A stretch of DNA of 64,000 nt from Mycolicibacterium nivoides (GCF_003855255.1 NZ_CP034072.1:5421705-5485704), one strand, 5' to 3'. Positions 44,170-53,314 are shown, counted from the first letter of the stretch. Made by a program: numbers and translations. The notes: generated by a model not told the origin, from the letters alone.

Positions 44170-44604
44170 TCACCAGTTCCGCAGCGAACACAACGCCCCT
44201 TTGGGGCCGGCCGCACGGTCGACGACGACTCCGTCGATCGCCATTTCGCAACTCAGGGTCCGCGGCGTTTGCGGAGCCAACCCGCCGGTGCTGACGGTGA
44301 CCATCGCCCATTTCATCGGATCGGCGAGCATGACCTCGCGGATCCAGGGCTTGCCCGGTTCCAGCGTGAGATCGTCCTTGGGGCTGAACTCGTACGGATT
44401 GTGGCTGTAGTCCGCCCATGTCGGCGGGTCGACCTCGCGGAAGTAGATGCCGACGGTCGTCGGCTCATCGGCGGTGACCGTGTAGGTCACGCGGTGCATC
44501 ATCGGGTCCTCGTCCGCGTGCGCCGGTATCGCCAGGGGAAGGCACGCACCGAGGGCGCCGGCGAACATCGCGCTCAGCGCGACCGCACGCTCAGAGGTCG
44601 CCAC
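44170..44604 (-). CDS. Small secreted protein of unknown function
   Basis: 144 residues from GTG 44604. Signal peptide with a hydrophobic core (AVALSAMFAGALGACLPLAI) and a probable cut after AHA. The mature part (~115 residues) looks all-beta: VTYTVTADEPTTVGIYFREV, FSPKDDLTLEPGKPWIREVM, WAMVTVSTGG, with two Cys near the C-terminus (LSCEMAID, ALCSLRNW). The pattern recalls MmpS-like or other small beta-sandwich exported proteins, but I cannot assign a family. It starts inside the end of the next secreted gene (14-bp overlap), so they are cotranscribed. Confidence 0.7.
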   Translation of the reverse strand: MATSERAVALSAMFAGALGACLPLAIPAHADEDPMMHRVTYTVTADEPTTVGIYFREVDPPTWADYSHNPYEFSPKDDLTLEPGKPWIREVMLADPMKWAMVTVSTGGLAPQTPRTLSCEMAIDGVVVDRAAGPKGALCSLRNW

Positions 44605-44971
44605 GAAGCCACCTGCTCGATCCGTCACTGGACACACAACTCAGGAAGAGTCCGTCGGGCGCCTGCGCGACGGAGTTCTCGAAACCTGTGCATGGGGAGT
44701 TCTCCTCGCGAATGCCTTTCAGCGGCGGCGACCGGAAGTACCGCGGCTCGTAACGGCGCGGCGACCCGCAGAAGACAAGCCGGCCCCACGAGGTGGTGCC
44801 GAAGACGTAGTACGCCGTATCCGAACACGGCGCGCCTAGCACGACGCCGCCGGCCATCCCGGGTACGCACGAGGGTTCACTGCATCCGGCAGGTTCTGCC
44901 CTGGCTGGGGCTGGGGCGGTCAGCGCCGCCGCGACAAGCAGCCCTGCCATGGCTGCCACCGGTATCCGCAC
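44591..44971 (-). CDS. Small secreted Cys-containing protein of unknown function
   Basis: 126 residues from GTG 44971; GTG 44980 and codons up to 45031 are alternatives. Signal peptide (VAAMAGLLVAAALTAPAPAR, cut after ARA). The mature part carries six Cys (AGCSEPSCVPG, GAPCSDTAYYVFG, VFCGSPRRYE, SPCTGFENS, LSCVSSDGS), enough for three disulphides, so it is probably a compact exported domain. No family recognised. It overlaps the following secreted gene by 14 bp. It lies in the group between the Mas genes and the mce operon. Confidence 0.65.
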   Translation of the reverse strand: MRIPVAAMAGLLVAAALTAPAPARAEPAGCSEPSCVPGMAGGVVLGAPCSDTAYYVFGTTSWGRLVFCGSPRRYEPRYFRSPPLKGIREENSPCTGFENSVAQAPDGLFLSCVSSDGSSRWLRGDL

Positions 44972-45115
44972 GTACGACACTGTGGCACGGCTGAATCCGC
45001 TTGCCACCGAATGGCCCACTAGGTGGGACATTCTCCGTCAAATCAGCAGCGGAAGTTGCACAGTGAACACTGCCGCGGCGACCGCCGGTGGCCGGTGGAC
45101 AGAGGAGTTTGGGTC

Positions 45116-45628
45116 ATGCGGGTGTCGACGGCATTCATTGGGGCAGGGGTGGTTACCGCCGCTGCGGTAGCCGGCTTGTGCAGCCCAATCGCCGACGCGT
45201 CCCCGAGCTGGGGTCTCAACGGTACCTACGTCGCCACGTCGAATGGCGAGTGGGCCAAGACAAACGACATATTCCACGACGAGGCCAGCATTCGCGGCAC
45301 CTGGACCATCTCCACGACATGCAGTTACCCGAGCGAGTGCACCGGCACGGTCGACACTGATTGGGGATGGAGCGCACCCATCTACAAGAAGAGCGGCGTC
45401 TGGTACGTCAAGAAGACCGTGGACAACTGGCAGCCGTGCGGTGACGGCACCGCGGGCCCGGGTCTGCAGGTGTACCGCTTCTTCCCTTCGAACGCGGACG
45501 CCACCGCAACCGATCCGGCATCGACGACGCTTCTGGGCGAGGATTCGACCACCGGCGTCAGCGGATCGTGCGGCAGTAGCCGGGTCGTATTCATCACGAT
45601 GCCGTTCAAACTGGTGAAAACGGCCTGA
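45116..45628 (+). CDS. Small secreted protein of unknown function
   Basis: 170 residues from ATG 45116, preceded by AGAGGAG. Signal peptide (TAFIGAGVVTAAAVAGLCSP, cut after ADA). The mature domain is beta-rich and aromatic: WGLNGTYVATSNGEWAKTND, SIRGTWTISTTCSYPSECTG, GVWYVKKTVDNWQPCGDGTA, with four Cys suggesting two disulphides. Similar secreted proteins are common in mycobacteria; function unknown. It lies on the plus strand between the minus-strand mce operon and the other small secreted genes, and ends in a double hairpin terminator. Confidence 0.75.
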   Translation: MRVSTAFIGAGVVTAAAVAGLCSPIADASPSWGLNGTYVATSNGEWAKTNDIFHDEASIRGTWTISTTCSYPSECTGTVDTDWGWSAPIYKKSGVWYVKKTVDNWQPCGDGTAGPGLQVYRFFPSNADATATDPASTTLLGEDSTTGVSGSCGSSRVVFITMPFKLVKTA

Positions 45629-45654
45629 CCGGACAGCTTTTCAGCTGCCCGGTC
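45627..45654 (+). terminator. First terminator hairpin after the secreted-protein gene
   Basis: GACCGGACAGCT (45627-45638) pairs with AGCTGCCCGGTC (45643-45654), 11 of 12 positions, with a TTTC loop. It begins in the stop codon of the secreted protein gene. It has no long T-tract and probably supports the stronger hairpin 17 bp downstream. Confidence 0.55.
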
Positions 45655-45670
45655 AAATCCGGCACCAAGA

Positions 45671-45700
45671 CCCCGCGATGGAATCCATCGCGGGGTTTTC
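45671..45700. terminator. Strong intrinsic terminator between convergent genes
   Basis: CCCCGCGATGG (45671-45681) and CCATCGCGGGG (45685-45695) form a perfect 11-bp stem with an AAT loop, followed by TTTTCT on the plus strand. On the minus strand it is followed by TCTTGG, so it can also serve transcripts leaving mceF (end at 45706). A T-tract terminator this clear is uncommon in mycobacteria. Confidence 0.85.
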
Positions 45701-45705
45701 TCGGC

Positions 45706-47298
45706 TCAGGTGGTGAAGAGGTCTTCCCACGTCCTGTCACCGGAACGCGGCACAAGGTCCGACTGCCGATACACCTTGCCGTCTGGTGTGACGTACCGTC
45801 CCGTACGCGGGTCGTAGGTGGCAATCGCGACCGACGGGCCATCAGATCCATTGGGGGAAAATGCACTCGGCGCCATGGCCGGTGCATCAGGGGTCGGCGG
45901 AACATCAGCCACTGGCGAATCCACTTGCGGCGCCTCGGCCGGCGGTGCGCCAGGTGGCGGCGCCTCGCCTGGTGGCACCGCCACCGGCGGAAGTGGCGTG
46001 CCCTCGATCGGGCCGTGGATGAACTTGTCATGATCGACACGCGAATCCGGCGCGATTCCCTGAGCAAGCAGATTGGGATCGATCGGGTAGGGACCGAGGG
46101 AGTGCTGGCGCATCGCCAACGGCTCGTAAGGTCGGTCGCTGTCGCAGATTTCGACGGTGGGAGCGCGTTTTCCGGGTTTCCCCATGCATGGGTAGTTGCG
46201 CGCTCCGCGGACACCGATCGGCGAGTCCTGCGGCAGTTTGCAGTACAGCCCGTCAGGGGTGTCGATGTCGCTGGTGTCCTCGGGAGAACGCCACGCCGAC
46301 GGCGGCAGGAATCCCACGGTGCAGGCCGGCGGATCGCCGATATTGAGGGTGAAGTCACCCAATGACATTCCAACTGGGTTGTTCTTCGGCGCACCGTAGG
46401 ACTGTGTGGAGGCAACGACTGGGGGAAGCAGCACCAGTAACTGCTCCAGGGAGGGGTGGTAGGTCACCCCGACCTGGCCCAGGCTGGTGAGGTTGGCCAG
46501 CAACAGCGGCAACGTGGGTTTGACTTGATTGAACAAACGGGATGCTTCGTCGGCGGTCCCCGGTCCGTCCTTCAGCAGAGTGCGCACATGGTGGTCGTCG
46601 TCGGCGACCTGCTTGGTGATTCCGGCCATGCTGCGAGCCCAGGTGCGGATCGCATCGACTGATTCGGCCTGCCCGTCGAGTAGCGGCGCACCGTCATCGA
46701 TGAGCGCACGAGACTGATCGGAGGCAGCGTTCGCCTCGGAGATAAGTCTCGACGAGGAGTCCAGCAATGCCCCCATGTCGTTTCCAGTGCCGTTGAAGGC
46801 CTTGAAGGTTTCATCGAGCAGCGGGCTGATCTTGTCCTTCGGGATGCTGCCCATGAGTGAACTGACCTGATCGAGCATCGGCCCCACGGCTTGAGGGATC
46901 GATGCATTCGATGCCGGGATCACAGAGCCGTCATGCAGATACGGTCCGGAGTCGTTGCGGGGCTGCAGATCGACGTACTGCTCGCCTACTGCCGACACGC
47001 TCAGAACCGCGGCATGCAGGTCCGCGGGGATCTTGGGTGACGTGTTCAGCGACAGTGTAGCCACAGCTCCCTCACGGGTGGGCCGCACTTCAGTGACCTT
47101 CCCCATCTGTACGCCGCGGTAGGTGACGTTCGAGAACTGGTACAGCCCACCGGTTCCCGGCAGTTGCAGAGTCACCGTCATTCGCCCGATTCCCAAAAGG
47201 GTCGGAGCCTGCAGATAAACGATGCACATCAGGGCCATGCCGATCACCGACGCCACCGCGAAGATGGCGAGTTGGATTCGGACAAAACGGGTGAGCAT
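45706..47298 (-). CDS. mceF: Mce family protein F
   Basis: 530 residues. One N-terminal membrane segment (RIQLAIFAVASVIGMALMCI), the MlaD/Mce domain (~37-115; VTYRGVQMGKVTEVRPTREG, VSAVGEQYVDLQP), the MCE helical region (~120-300) and a Pro/Ala-rich C-terminal tail (~420-500; PPGEAPPPGAPPAEAPQVDS) ending in YDPRTGRYVTPDGKVYRQSD. This tail is characteristic of MceF. Six Mce proteins form a hexameric tunnel across the envelope, delivering lipids to the YrbE permease. Overlaps mceE by one base (TGATG). Last gene of the operon. Confidence 0.92.
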   Translation of the reverse strand: MLTRFVRIQLAIFAVASVIGMALMCIVYLQAPTLLGIGRMTVTLQLPGTGGLYQFSNVTYRGVQMGKVTEVRPTREGAVATLSLNTSPKIPADLHAAVLSVSAVGEQYVDLQPRNDSGPYLHDGSVIPASNASIPQAVGPMLDQVSSLMGSIPKDKISPLLDETFKAFNGTGNDMGALLDSSSRLISEANAASDQSRALIDDGAPLLDGQAESVDAIRTWARSMAGITKQVADDDHHVRTLLKDGPGTADEASRLFNQVKPTLPLLLANLTSLGQVGVTYHPSLEQLLVLLPPVVASTQSYGAPKNNPVGMSLGDFTLNIGDPPACTVGFLPPSAWRSPEDTSDIDTPDGLYCKLPQDSPIGVRGARNYPCMGKPGKRAPTVEICDSDRPYEPLAMRQHSLGPYPIDPNLLAQGIAPDSRVDHDKFIHGPIEGTPLPPVAVPPGEAPPPGAPPAEAPQVDSPVADVPPTPDAPAMAPSAFSPNGSDGPSVAIATYDPRTGRYVTPDGKVYRQSDLVPRSGDRTWEDLFTT

Positions 47299-48554
47299 CA
47301 GTTGCCACCTCCGTTCGGCTCTGCGGGGTCAGAAGGTGCCAGTACGGCAGTCGATTCGGGCTGCGGTTCCGGTGCGGGCACCGAGGCCGGGTCGGCCGGT
47401 GCCGGGTCGACAAGCGGCGGCATCGTGGCCACCGCCGGCGGTGTCGGAGTCAGCGGCATGTTCAGGGGATCCTTGGTGTAGTTCGAGAACCAGGGATCGC
47501 CGGGCGCCGGCGTCAACGGCAAGCCCTCCTGGCCCCACCGGGTGCCCAGGAACAATCCCCTCTTCAGCCGCGGAACGGTGAAATCGAAGGTGATGAACTG
47601 GTTGAGGTAGTCCCCGCGAATCGCCCGGTCGATGAAGTTCTGCGGATAGGGGAACGCCGGCGCATAGGCCAACACGGTGCCCAGATTCGGGCCGACATCC
47701 GCCAGCGCTTTGACCGTCGGCTCGAGGTTGCGCAGGTTGGTGAGTAGATCGTCCCGCGTGGCATGGACAAGGTTGGTTGCGGTATCGCTGAACCGGCCGA
47801 ACTTCTCCAACGCCGTGGTGATGCGGGGGCGTTCCTTGACCAGGATGTCCAGTGCCGGCGGGATCCGTTGCAGCGCGGTGGTGATCACCTCCTGCTGTCC
47901 GGACAGCGTGCCGGCCAGCCGGTTCAGTGCGGTGATCGAGGCGTTGATGTCGTCGCGCTGGTTGGCGAACATCCCGACGATGTTGTCGAGCTGGGTGAGG
48001 AGATCGCGGATCTTGTCTTCCCGACCGCCCAGCGCTGCGTTGAATTCGGTGACCAGGTCGCCGATCTTGCCCAGTCCGCCGCCGTTGACGAGCACGGACA
48101 GCGACGACAGGGTCTGTTCGGTCGACGGATATGTCGAAGTCTGATTGAGCTCGAGCGTGGCTCCCGGTGCCAGCCGCCCGGACGGCGGTTGCCCCAGCGG
48201 AGGATCGAGTGCGATGTGCATAGAGCCCAGCAGGCTGGTCTGCCCGACGGTGGCCACCGCGTTGGCCGGAACGACGACGTCCGGCTTGACCGAGACCTCT
48301 ACGTCCGCATGCCAGCCTTTGACCACCATCCGCGAGACACTGCCCACGATGACGTCACTGATCATTACCGGCGAATTCGCTTCCAAAGTACCGATATTGG
48401 CGAGTTCGACGTGATAGGTCGTAGCGTCAGCCCCACGCCCGACGGTGCCCGGCAGAGGCAGCGAATTCAACCCGTGGAACGCGCAGCCGGTCAGCGTGGC
48501 CACCGAACAGGCGACTACCGCAGTCAGCCGCGTCAGCGACAGCCGAGTGATCAA
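47298..48554 (-). CDS. mceE: Mce family lipoprotein E
   Basis: 418 residues from TTG 48554. This start gives a TTGA overlap with the mceD stop and has AGGAGG six bases upstream, so it is preferred despite the rare codon. Lipoprotein signal with lipobox LTGC (Cys24), the hallmark of MceE/LprK/LprN proteins. MlaD domain at ~45-120 (YHVELANIGTLEANSPVMIS, GSMHIALDPPLG), then a long helical region with ALNRLAGTLSGQQEVITTAL and a Pro-rich tail. The lipid anchor holds the Mce ring in the membrane. Operon position between mceD and mceF is conserved. Confidence 0.92.
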   Translation of the reverse strand: MITRLSLTRLTAVVACSVATLTGCAFHGLNSLPLPGTVGRGADATTYHVELANIGTLEANSPVMISDVIVGSVSRMVVKGWHADVEVSVKPDVVVPANAVATVGQTSLLGSMHIALDPPLGQPPSGRLAPGATLELNQTSTYPSTEQTLSSLSVLVNGGGLGKIGDLVTEFNAALGGREDKIRDLLTQLDNIVGMFANQRDDINASITALNRLAGTLSGQQEVITTALQRIPPALDILVKERPRITTALEKFGRFSDTATNLVHATRDDLLTNLRNLEPTVKALADVGPNLGTVLAYAPAFPYPQNFIDRAIRGDYLNQFITFDFTVPRLKRGLFLGTRWGQEGLPLTPAPGDPWFSNYTKDPLNMPLTPTPPAVATMPPLVDPAPADPASVPAPEPQPESTAVLAPSDPAEPNGGGN

Positions 48555-50008
48555 GGGGTGCCTCCTGAGGCCGGCGGTTCGGGAGCCGGTGCAGCTTCAG
48601 CTGGAAGCAGCATGTCCCGCAATGTCTTTGGAGCTTGCACTGGCGGATCCGAGACGATCGGCGATCCCGGGTACGCCGCTGGAGAGGTGTTCGCAGGCAA
48701 TCCGTTGGGTGCGTACGACCCAGGCGGACCCGGGGGTGCGCCCCATCCGGCCGGCGGTGCCACGTCATTGGCGCCGGTGTACGCCGAAACGGCCGGCGGT
48801 AGATCTTCGTATGGCTGCGGACGTCCGCCTGCCCCGCCGGGTGCGAGGTTGGGGTCGGTATACACCAGGTTCTCCGGGCTGGGCGCCTTGCGGAGGTAGG
48901 CGTTGAACGGCATCGGTAGGTAGTTGAAGTTGATCAGTGAGAGGGCCGGCCCGAGATACTGGGCGCAGAGCTTGGAGGATTCAGCAGCGGTGGCATTCTT
49001 CACCGCCGAGATCGCCGAGCACACCACCGAAACCGGATCGGCGAAGTTCGACAACGCGAACGCGCCGACGGCGGTGCCGCTGTCCGGGTTGTAGATGTTG
49101 TAGCCGTTGGCGATCGCGTTGGGCGCCACGTGCAGAACATTCTCGAGTTTGGCCTTGTTGTCCACCAGATTCTGGGTGACGTTGTTCAAGCGCTGAAGCT
49201 GCTCGGCGGTCTGGTCGCGAGTACCGGCGATGAAGCGCCGAACGTTGCCGACAGCGTCCGCCAAGTTGGTCAGGGCGCCGTCCAGATCGGAGCGGCTTTC
49301 GTCGACCACGCTGGTGACATTGGCGAGATGCCCCTGGAATTCCACGATCTGGGCGTTGCTGTCTCGCAGCGCCGTCACGAAGACCTGCAGGTTCTTGATG
49401 ATGCCGACGACATCGCCACTCCCCTGACCCAGAATCTTCGCGACACCGGACAACTGGCTGATCGCCTCGTGCAGCTTCTCGCCATTGCCGTTCATGGCTG
49501 CGGCGGCACTGTCGACGAAGCGGCTCAGCGAGGTGGCCGACGCGCCGTTGATCGGCCCCAGATCGGACGCCAATCGCATCAGCTGGTCCTTGACCTGGTC
49601 CCACTCCACGGGCACCGCGGTGCGCTCAACCCCGATCTGCGCACCGTCGGCCATCGTCGGGCCGGTGTCCTCGTAGGCCGGCGCCAGCTGGACGTACCGG
49701 GCCGCGACCAGGTTCTGCGCCATGAGGATTGCCTTGGCATCAGCCGGGATCTTCACGCCGTGATCGACGGCGAGGGTGATCCGCGCCTGCCCACCTACCG
49801 GTTCGATGCTCTCGATGGAGCCGACTTTGACGCCTGCCACCCGAACCTCGTCGCCCGGGTAGATCGCGGTGGCAGAGGTGAAGTACGCAGTGATGGTGGT
49901 GGGCTTGAAGGCAGTCTGCCGCACTATCATCACCGTGCCGGCCAGGGCCAGCACGGCCAGCAGCACCAGCACGGCGCGGCTGATCCGCTTGCGGTTACGG
50001 GCGATCAT
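48551..50008 (-). CDS. mceD: Mce family protein D
   Basis: 485 residues. Membrane anchor (AVLVLLAVLALAGTVMIVRQ), MlaD domain (~38-115; TAIYPGDEVRVAGVKVGSIE, MAQNLVAARYVQLAPAYEDT), extended helical portion (~150-300) and a C-terminal Pro/Ala/Gly-rich tail (APPAGWGAPPGPPGSYAPNG). Length and tail match MceD, the longest of several mce operons. It overlaps mceC (ATGA) and mceE (TTGA). Confidence 0.92.
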   Translation of the reverse strand: MIARNRKRISRAVLVLLAVLALAGTVMIVRQTAFKPTTITAYFTSATAIYPGDEVRVAGVKVGSIESIEPVGGQARITLAVDHGVKIPADAKAILMAQNLVAARYVQLAPAYEDTGPTMADGAQIGVERTAVPVEWDQVKDQLMRLASDLGPINGASATSLSRFVDSAAAAMNGNGEKLHEAISQLSGVAKILGQGSGDVVGIIKNLQVFVTALRDSNAQIVEFQGHLANVTSVVDESRSDLDGALTNLADAVGNVRRFIAGTRDQTAEQLQRLNNVTQNLVDNKAKLENVLHVAPNAIANGYNIYNPDSGTAVGAFALSNFADPVSVVCSAISAVKNATAAESSKLCAQYLGPALSLINFNYLPMPFNAYLRKAPSPENLVYTDPNLAPGGAGGRPQPYEDLPPAVSAYTGANDVAPPAGWGAPPGPPGSYAPNGLPANTSPAAYPGSPIVSDPPVQAPKTLRDMLLPAEAAPAPEPPASGGTP

Positions 50009-51087
50009 CGACTTCCTCCAGGAATGCCGTTGTGGGGCCAGGGGAATTCGGCGCGCGGTCCGGCATTGTCCGGCGGTTGGCCGGCGTTGGTGCCGCGCCG
50101 GAATCCGAATGCGTAGTCGAGGAAGGGCTGAAGAGTCTGTGCCGGTAGGAGGTTCCCGACGAAGGCGTTGTAATACCAGCCGTTGTTCACCGATTCACCC
50201 TGGGTAACCTGGTATTTGGCGAGGCCCGCCAGTGCGCCCGCGATGTTGTCGCGGTTCTTCTCCAGCATCGCCGACACCGAGTTGAGCTGCTTGAGCGTGG
50301 GCGCGAGCTCTTCTTCGTTGTCGCGGACGAGTCCGGAAAGCTGCTGGGACAGTGCCGAGGTATTGGCCAGCAGGTTGACGATCGCGTACCGGCGCTGGTC
50401 GAGAACCCCGGTCAGCGCGTTCGCATCCAGCAGCAGGGTGTTGACCTGCTCGCTGCGCTTCGACAGGATGCCGGTCACGTCGGCGGCACTCTTGAGCAGG
50501 TTGGACAGGGACTCGTTGCGGCTGTTCAGCGTCTCCGACAGCCGGGACAGCCCCTCGAACGTCGGCCCCAGCTGAGGCGCCATCCGATCGATGGTGTCCG
50601 ACAACGTATCCAGGGACTGCGTGAGCGCGGCCGTATCGGTGCCTGCGGTGTTGTTCGTGAAGTCGCCGACGGCGTTGGTCAACGAATACGGCGAGGCCGT
50701 CCTGGTGATGGGGATGGTTTCCGAGGCGCGCATTGTTCCCGCGCCGGCCGGCTCCAGGGTCAGCATCCTGGCCCCGAGCATCGTCCCGGTGCGGATGTGC
50801 GCGGTGGTGGCAGAGCCCAGACGCACCTTGCTGTCAAGAGTGAAGGTCACCAAGGCCTTGCCGTGGCTCAGGCTGACATCGGTCACCAGGCCCTTGGTGA
50901 CACCGGAGATCTTGACGTCGTTACCGGTCGTCAGCCCGCCCGCCTCGGTGAACTGCGCGTGATATTTCACCGAGGTGGCCCATGACCACAGCGCCTGCGG
51001 CTGAAGTCCGACGGCGATGACCATCGCGATCAGCACAATGCCGATGAGTCCGCTCCGGATGAGGTGCGATCCACGGTATTTCAGCAT
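50005..51087 (-). CDS. mceC: Mce family protein C
   Basis: 360 residues from ATG 51087; a longer frame upstream would lie inside mceB and lacks similarity. Membrane anchor (LIRSGLIGIVLIAMVIAVGL), MlaD domain (~35-110; AGGLTTGNDVKISGVTKGLV, HIRTGTMLGARMLTLEPAGA), then the helical MCE region (LSETLNSRNESLSNLLKSAA) and a short tail. It overlaps mceB by one base and mceD by ATGA. It contributes one of the six rings' subunits in the predicted transporter. Confidence 0.92.
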   Translation of the reverse strand: MLKYRGSHLIRSGLIGIVLIAMVIAVGLQPQALWSWATSVKYHAQFTEAGGLTTGNDVKISGVTKGLVTDVSLSHGKALVTFTLDSKVRLGSATTAHIRTGTMLGARMLTLEPAGAGTMRASETIPITRTASPYSLTNAVGDFTNNTAGTDTAALTQSLDTLSDTIDRMAPQLGPTFEGLSRLSETLNSRNESLSNLLKSAADVTGILSKRSEQVNTLLLDANALTGVLDQRRYAIVNLLANTSALSQQLSGLVRDNEEELAPTLKQLNSVSAMLEKNRDNIAGALAGLAKYQVTQGESVNNGWYYNAFVGNLLPAQTLQPFLDYAFGFRRGTNAGQPPDNAGPRAEFPWPHNGIPGGSR

Positions 51088-52118
51088 CAGGGCTCCCCAC
51101 AGCGTCCGGTGTTCTGCATGATCCACGGGAAGTACGCGGTGCGCCCCTGCAGGTCGGTGACCCGGACATTCATGCCGCACAGGTACTGATTGATGAAGCT
51201 GCCGTAGGCTCCCAACCTCACCAGCTTGCGGTAGTTCTTGGGTGCGTTCTGCAATGACAGGTCCATCCGCGCCATGTCGTCCTCGTTGGAGAGCAGCGGC
51301 GCCAGCCGGGTGAGCTGATCGACGGTGCCCGACAGGGGCGGCCGGGCCTGTGTCATCAGGTCTGTCAGAGACGCGGTTCCGTTGTCGAGAGCGGTGATCG
51401 CCTCCCCGATGGGATCGCGTTCCTGTGACAGACCGGTGATGAGTTGTTGCAGTTGCTCGACGGCGCCGGAGAACTTGTCCCCGTCCTTGGCGACCGTTGC
51501 CACGGTGGTTTTCAGGTTGTCGATCAGCTGTTGCACCGTCTGCCCGTTGTCGGCGAGTGCCTGGGTGAACGAAGTCGTGTGGGACAGCAGCGATTCCACT
51601 GTCCCGCTCTGGCCCTGCAGGATCTGAATGAGTGAGTTGGTCAACGCGTTGACGTTCTGGGCGTTGAGACCCTGGATGACGGGCTTGAGCCCGCCCAGGA
51701 GAAGGTCGAGATCGAGCGCCGGCTCCGTGCGCTCCACAGGGATCTGTGAACCCGGCGGCTGGAGCTTGGTTGATCCCGGACTGTCGAGCAGCTCCAGATA
51801 CCGGTTGCCAACCAGGTCCAGATAACGCACCGCGATCTTGGTGGCAGTCGTCATGACGACCTCTCGGTCCGAGTCGAAATGCACCAGCACGGTGTTGTCC
51901 GGCTGCAGCGCAACGTCATTGACGGTGCCGACGCGGATTCCCGCTACACGCACGGAATCTCCGACCTTGAGGCTGGACGCATCGGTGAACACGGCCGAAT
52001 AGCCGTTGACCGCCCCTGTCCGGTACTGACCCATGATCGCGAACAACGCTCCGGTCAGGAGCAACATCGTCACTCCGAACACTCCGAACTTGATCGCGGT
52101 GCCGCGGCTACGCGTCAT
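51087..52118 (-). CDS. mceB: Mce family protein B
   Basis: 343 residues from ATG 52118 (ATGA overlap with mceA). Membrane anchor (FGVFGVTMLLLTGALFAIMG), MlaD domain (~40-115; DASSLKVGDSVRVAGIRVGT, IAVRYLDLVGNRYLELL), and helical region with QLIDNLKTTVATVAKDGDKF. The conserved C-terminal LRLGAYGSFINQYLCGMNVRV-type end is present here as VRLGAYGSFINQYLCGMNVR. Length is typical for MceB (~340). Confidence 0.93.
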   Translation of the reverse strand: MTRSRGTAIKFGVFGVTMLLLTGALFAIMGQYRTGAVNGYSAVFTDASSLKVGDSVRVAGIRVGTVNDVALQPDNTVLVHFDSDREVVMTTATKIAVRYLDLVGNRYLELLDSPGSTKLQPPGSQIPVERTEPALDLDLLLGGLKPVIQGLNAQNVNALTNSLIQILQGQSGTVESLLSHTTSFTQALADNGQTVQQLIDNLKTTVATVAKDGDKFSGAVEQLQQLITGLSQERDPIGEAITALDNGTASLTDLMTQARPPLSGTVDQLTRLAPLLSNEDDMARMDLSLQNAPKNYRKLVRLGAYGSFINQYLCGMNVRVTDLQGRTAYFPWIMQNTGRCGEP

Positions 52119-53302
52119 CCCGGTTGTCCTATCTGAGGGGTATTGCGGGGCGGACCGTCGAGCGGGCCGTACAGCGCCTGCTTGAGACCTTCGGAGTTCA
52201 ACAAGATTCCCTGATTTCCGTACTGCGCCGGGTTGGCATCGATGTCGGTGACCACAAACGGCGGCCGTTGTTCGAAACCGACCTCGGGTAGGCCCTGGCA
52301 TTGCGGTCCGCCGGTGGCGGCCACCTTCGGCAGGTTGCCCGGGTAGCGGTAGCGCTCGGTGCCCAGCAGGAACGAGTCCAACAACATGACGCCGGGTAGC
52401 GGCTGCGGCGGCCCCATAGCCAGCGGCACCATGCCCTTGAGAACACAGTTGAGTGCCGGGTTGTACTGGTTGAGCAGGTTCGTGGTCGGCACCAGCAGGC
52501 GCATGGCATCGGTCACCCCGGCGCTGTTGGTCGAGACCACTTCGTTCCCGACATCGGCCAGCCCGATCGCACTGATCAACAGCGCGTCCAGGTCGTTACG
52601 CCGATCGACGACCGTGTCGCTCAGTCTGGTTGCGCTGCGGATGGTCTCCACAAGGTCCGAACTGGCATCGGCGTACGCGTTGAACACACCCGGTGCGACG
52701 GCGATCTCATGGCTCATCGCCGGAAGGCTGGGGGCGATCTTGGCCAGCAGGGCGTCCAGGTCAACCAAGGTCTGGCCCATCTTGTCGCCGCGGCCATCGA
52801 TCGCCTGGGCCATCGCACCCAGCGTCTCGTTCAGCTTTTCCGGCTGGATCTGGACCAGCACCGACACCAACTGCTCGAACACCGTGTTGATCTCGACGGT
52901 GGTGTGGGTCGCGTCGAGGACCTGGCCGGCGTACATCGATTTCTGCGACGGTTCCGCCGGCGGGACGAGTTGGACAAACTTGGCGCCGAACACGGTGCTC
53001 GAGGCGATCTCCACCCCCGTGTTGACCGGAATCAGCTGCAGATCATCGGGATTCATCGCGAGCTTCAGGGCCGCCTGCCCGTCGGGCAGCGTCTCGATCG
53101 AGACCACTTTACCGACCTGTGCACCGTGCAGCTTGACCTTGGCATCGGGGTTCATCACCAGGCCGGCGCGCGGCGAGATCACGGTCACCGACGCGGTGGG
53201 CGCGACCCCACCGCGGAACATCACGATCGCCCCGACGACGATCGCGGCGATCACCAGGACCGTGATCAGTCCTGTCAGAAGACGTTTAGCGTCACGCGAC
53301 AT
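52115..53302 (-). CDS. mceA: Mce family protein A
   Basis: 395 residues. Membrane anchor (GLITVLVIAAIVVGAIVMFR), MlaD domain (~38-115; AGLVMNPDAKVKLHGAQVGK, IASSTVFGAKFVQLVPPAEP), then helical segments (NTVFEQLVSVLVQIQPEKLN, LAKIAPSLPAMSHEIAVAPG). First of the six mce genes, 12 bp downstream of yrbEB; its stop overlaps mceB. The residues of the MlaD loop that line the tunnel are hydrophobic, as expected for lipid passage. Which numbered mce locus this is cannot be told from sequence alone. Confidence 0.93.
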   Translation of the reverse strand: MSRDAKRLLTGLITVLVIAAIVVGAIVMFRGGVAPTASVTVISPRAGLVMNPDAKVKLHGAQVGKVVSIETLPDGQAALKLAMNPDDLQLIPVNTGVEIASSTVFGAKFVQLVPPAEPSQKSMYAGQVLDATHTTVEINTVFEQLVSVLVQIQPEKLNETLGAMAQAIDGRGDKMGQTLVDLDALLAKIAPSLPAMSHEIAVAPGVFNAYADASSDLVETIRSATRLSDTVVDRRNDLDALLISAIGLADVGNEVVSTNSAGVTDAMRLLVPTTNLLNQYNPALNCVLKGMVPLAMGPPQPLPGVMLLDSFLLGTERYRYPGNLPKVAATGGPQCQGLPEVGFEQRPPFVVTDIDANPAQYGNQGILLNSEGLKQALYGPLDGPPRNTPQIGQPG

Positions 53303-53314
53303 CGGATGCCTTCT

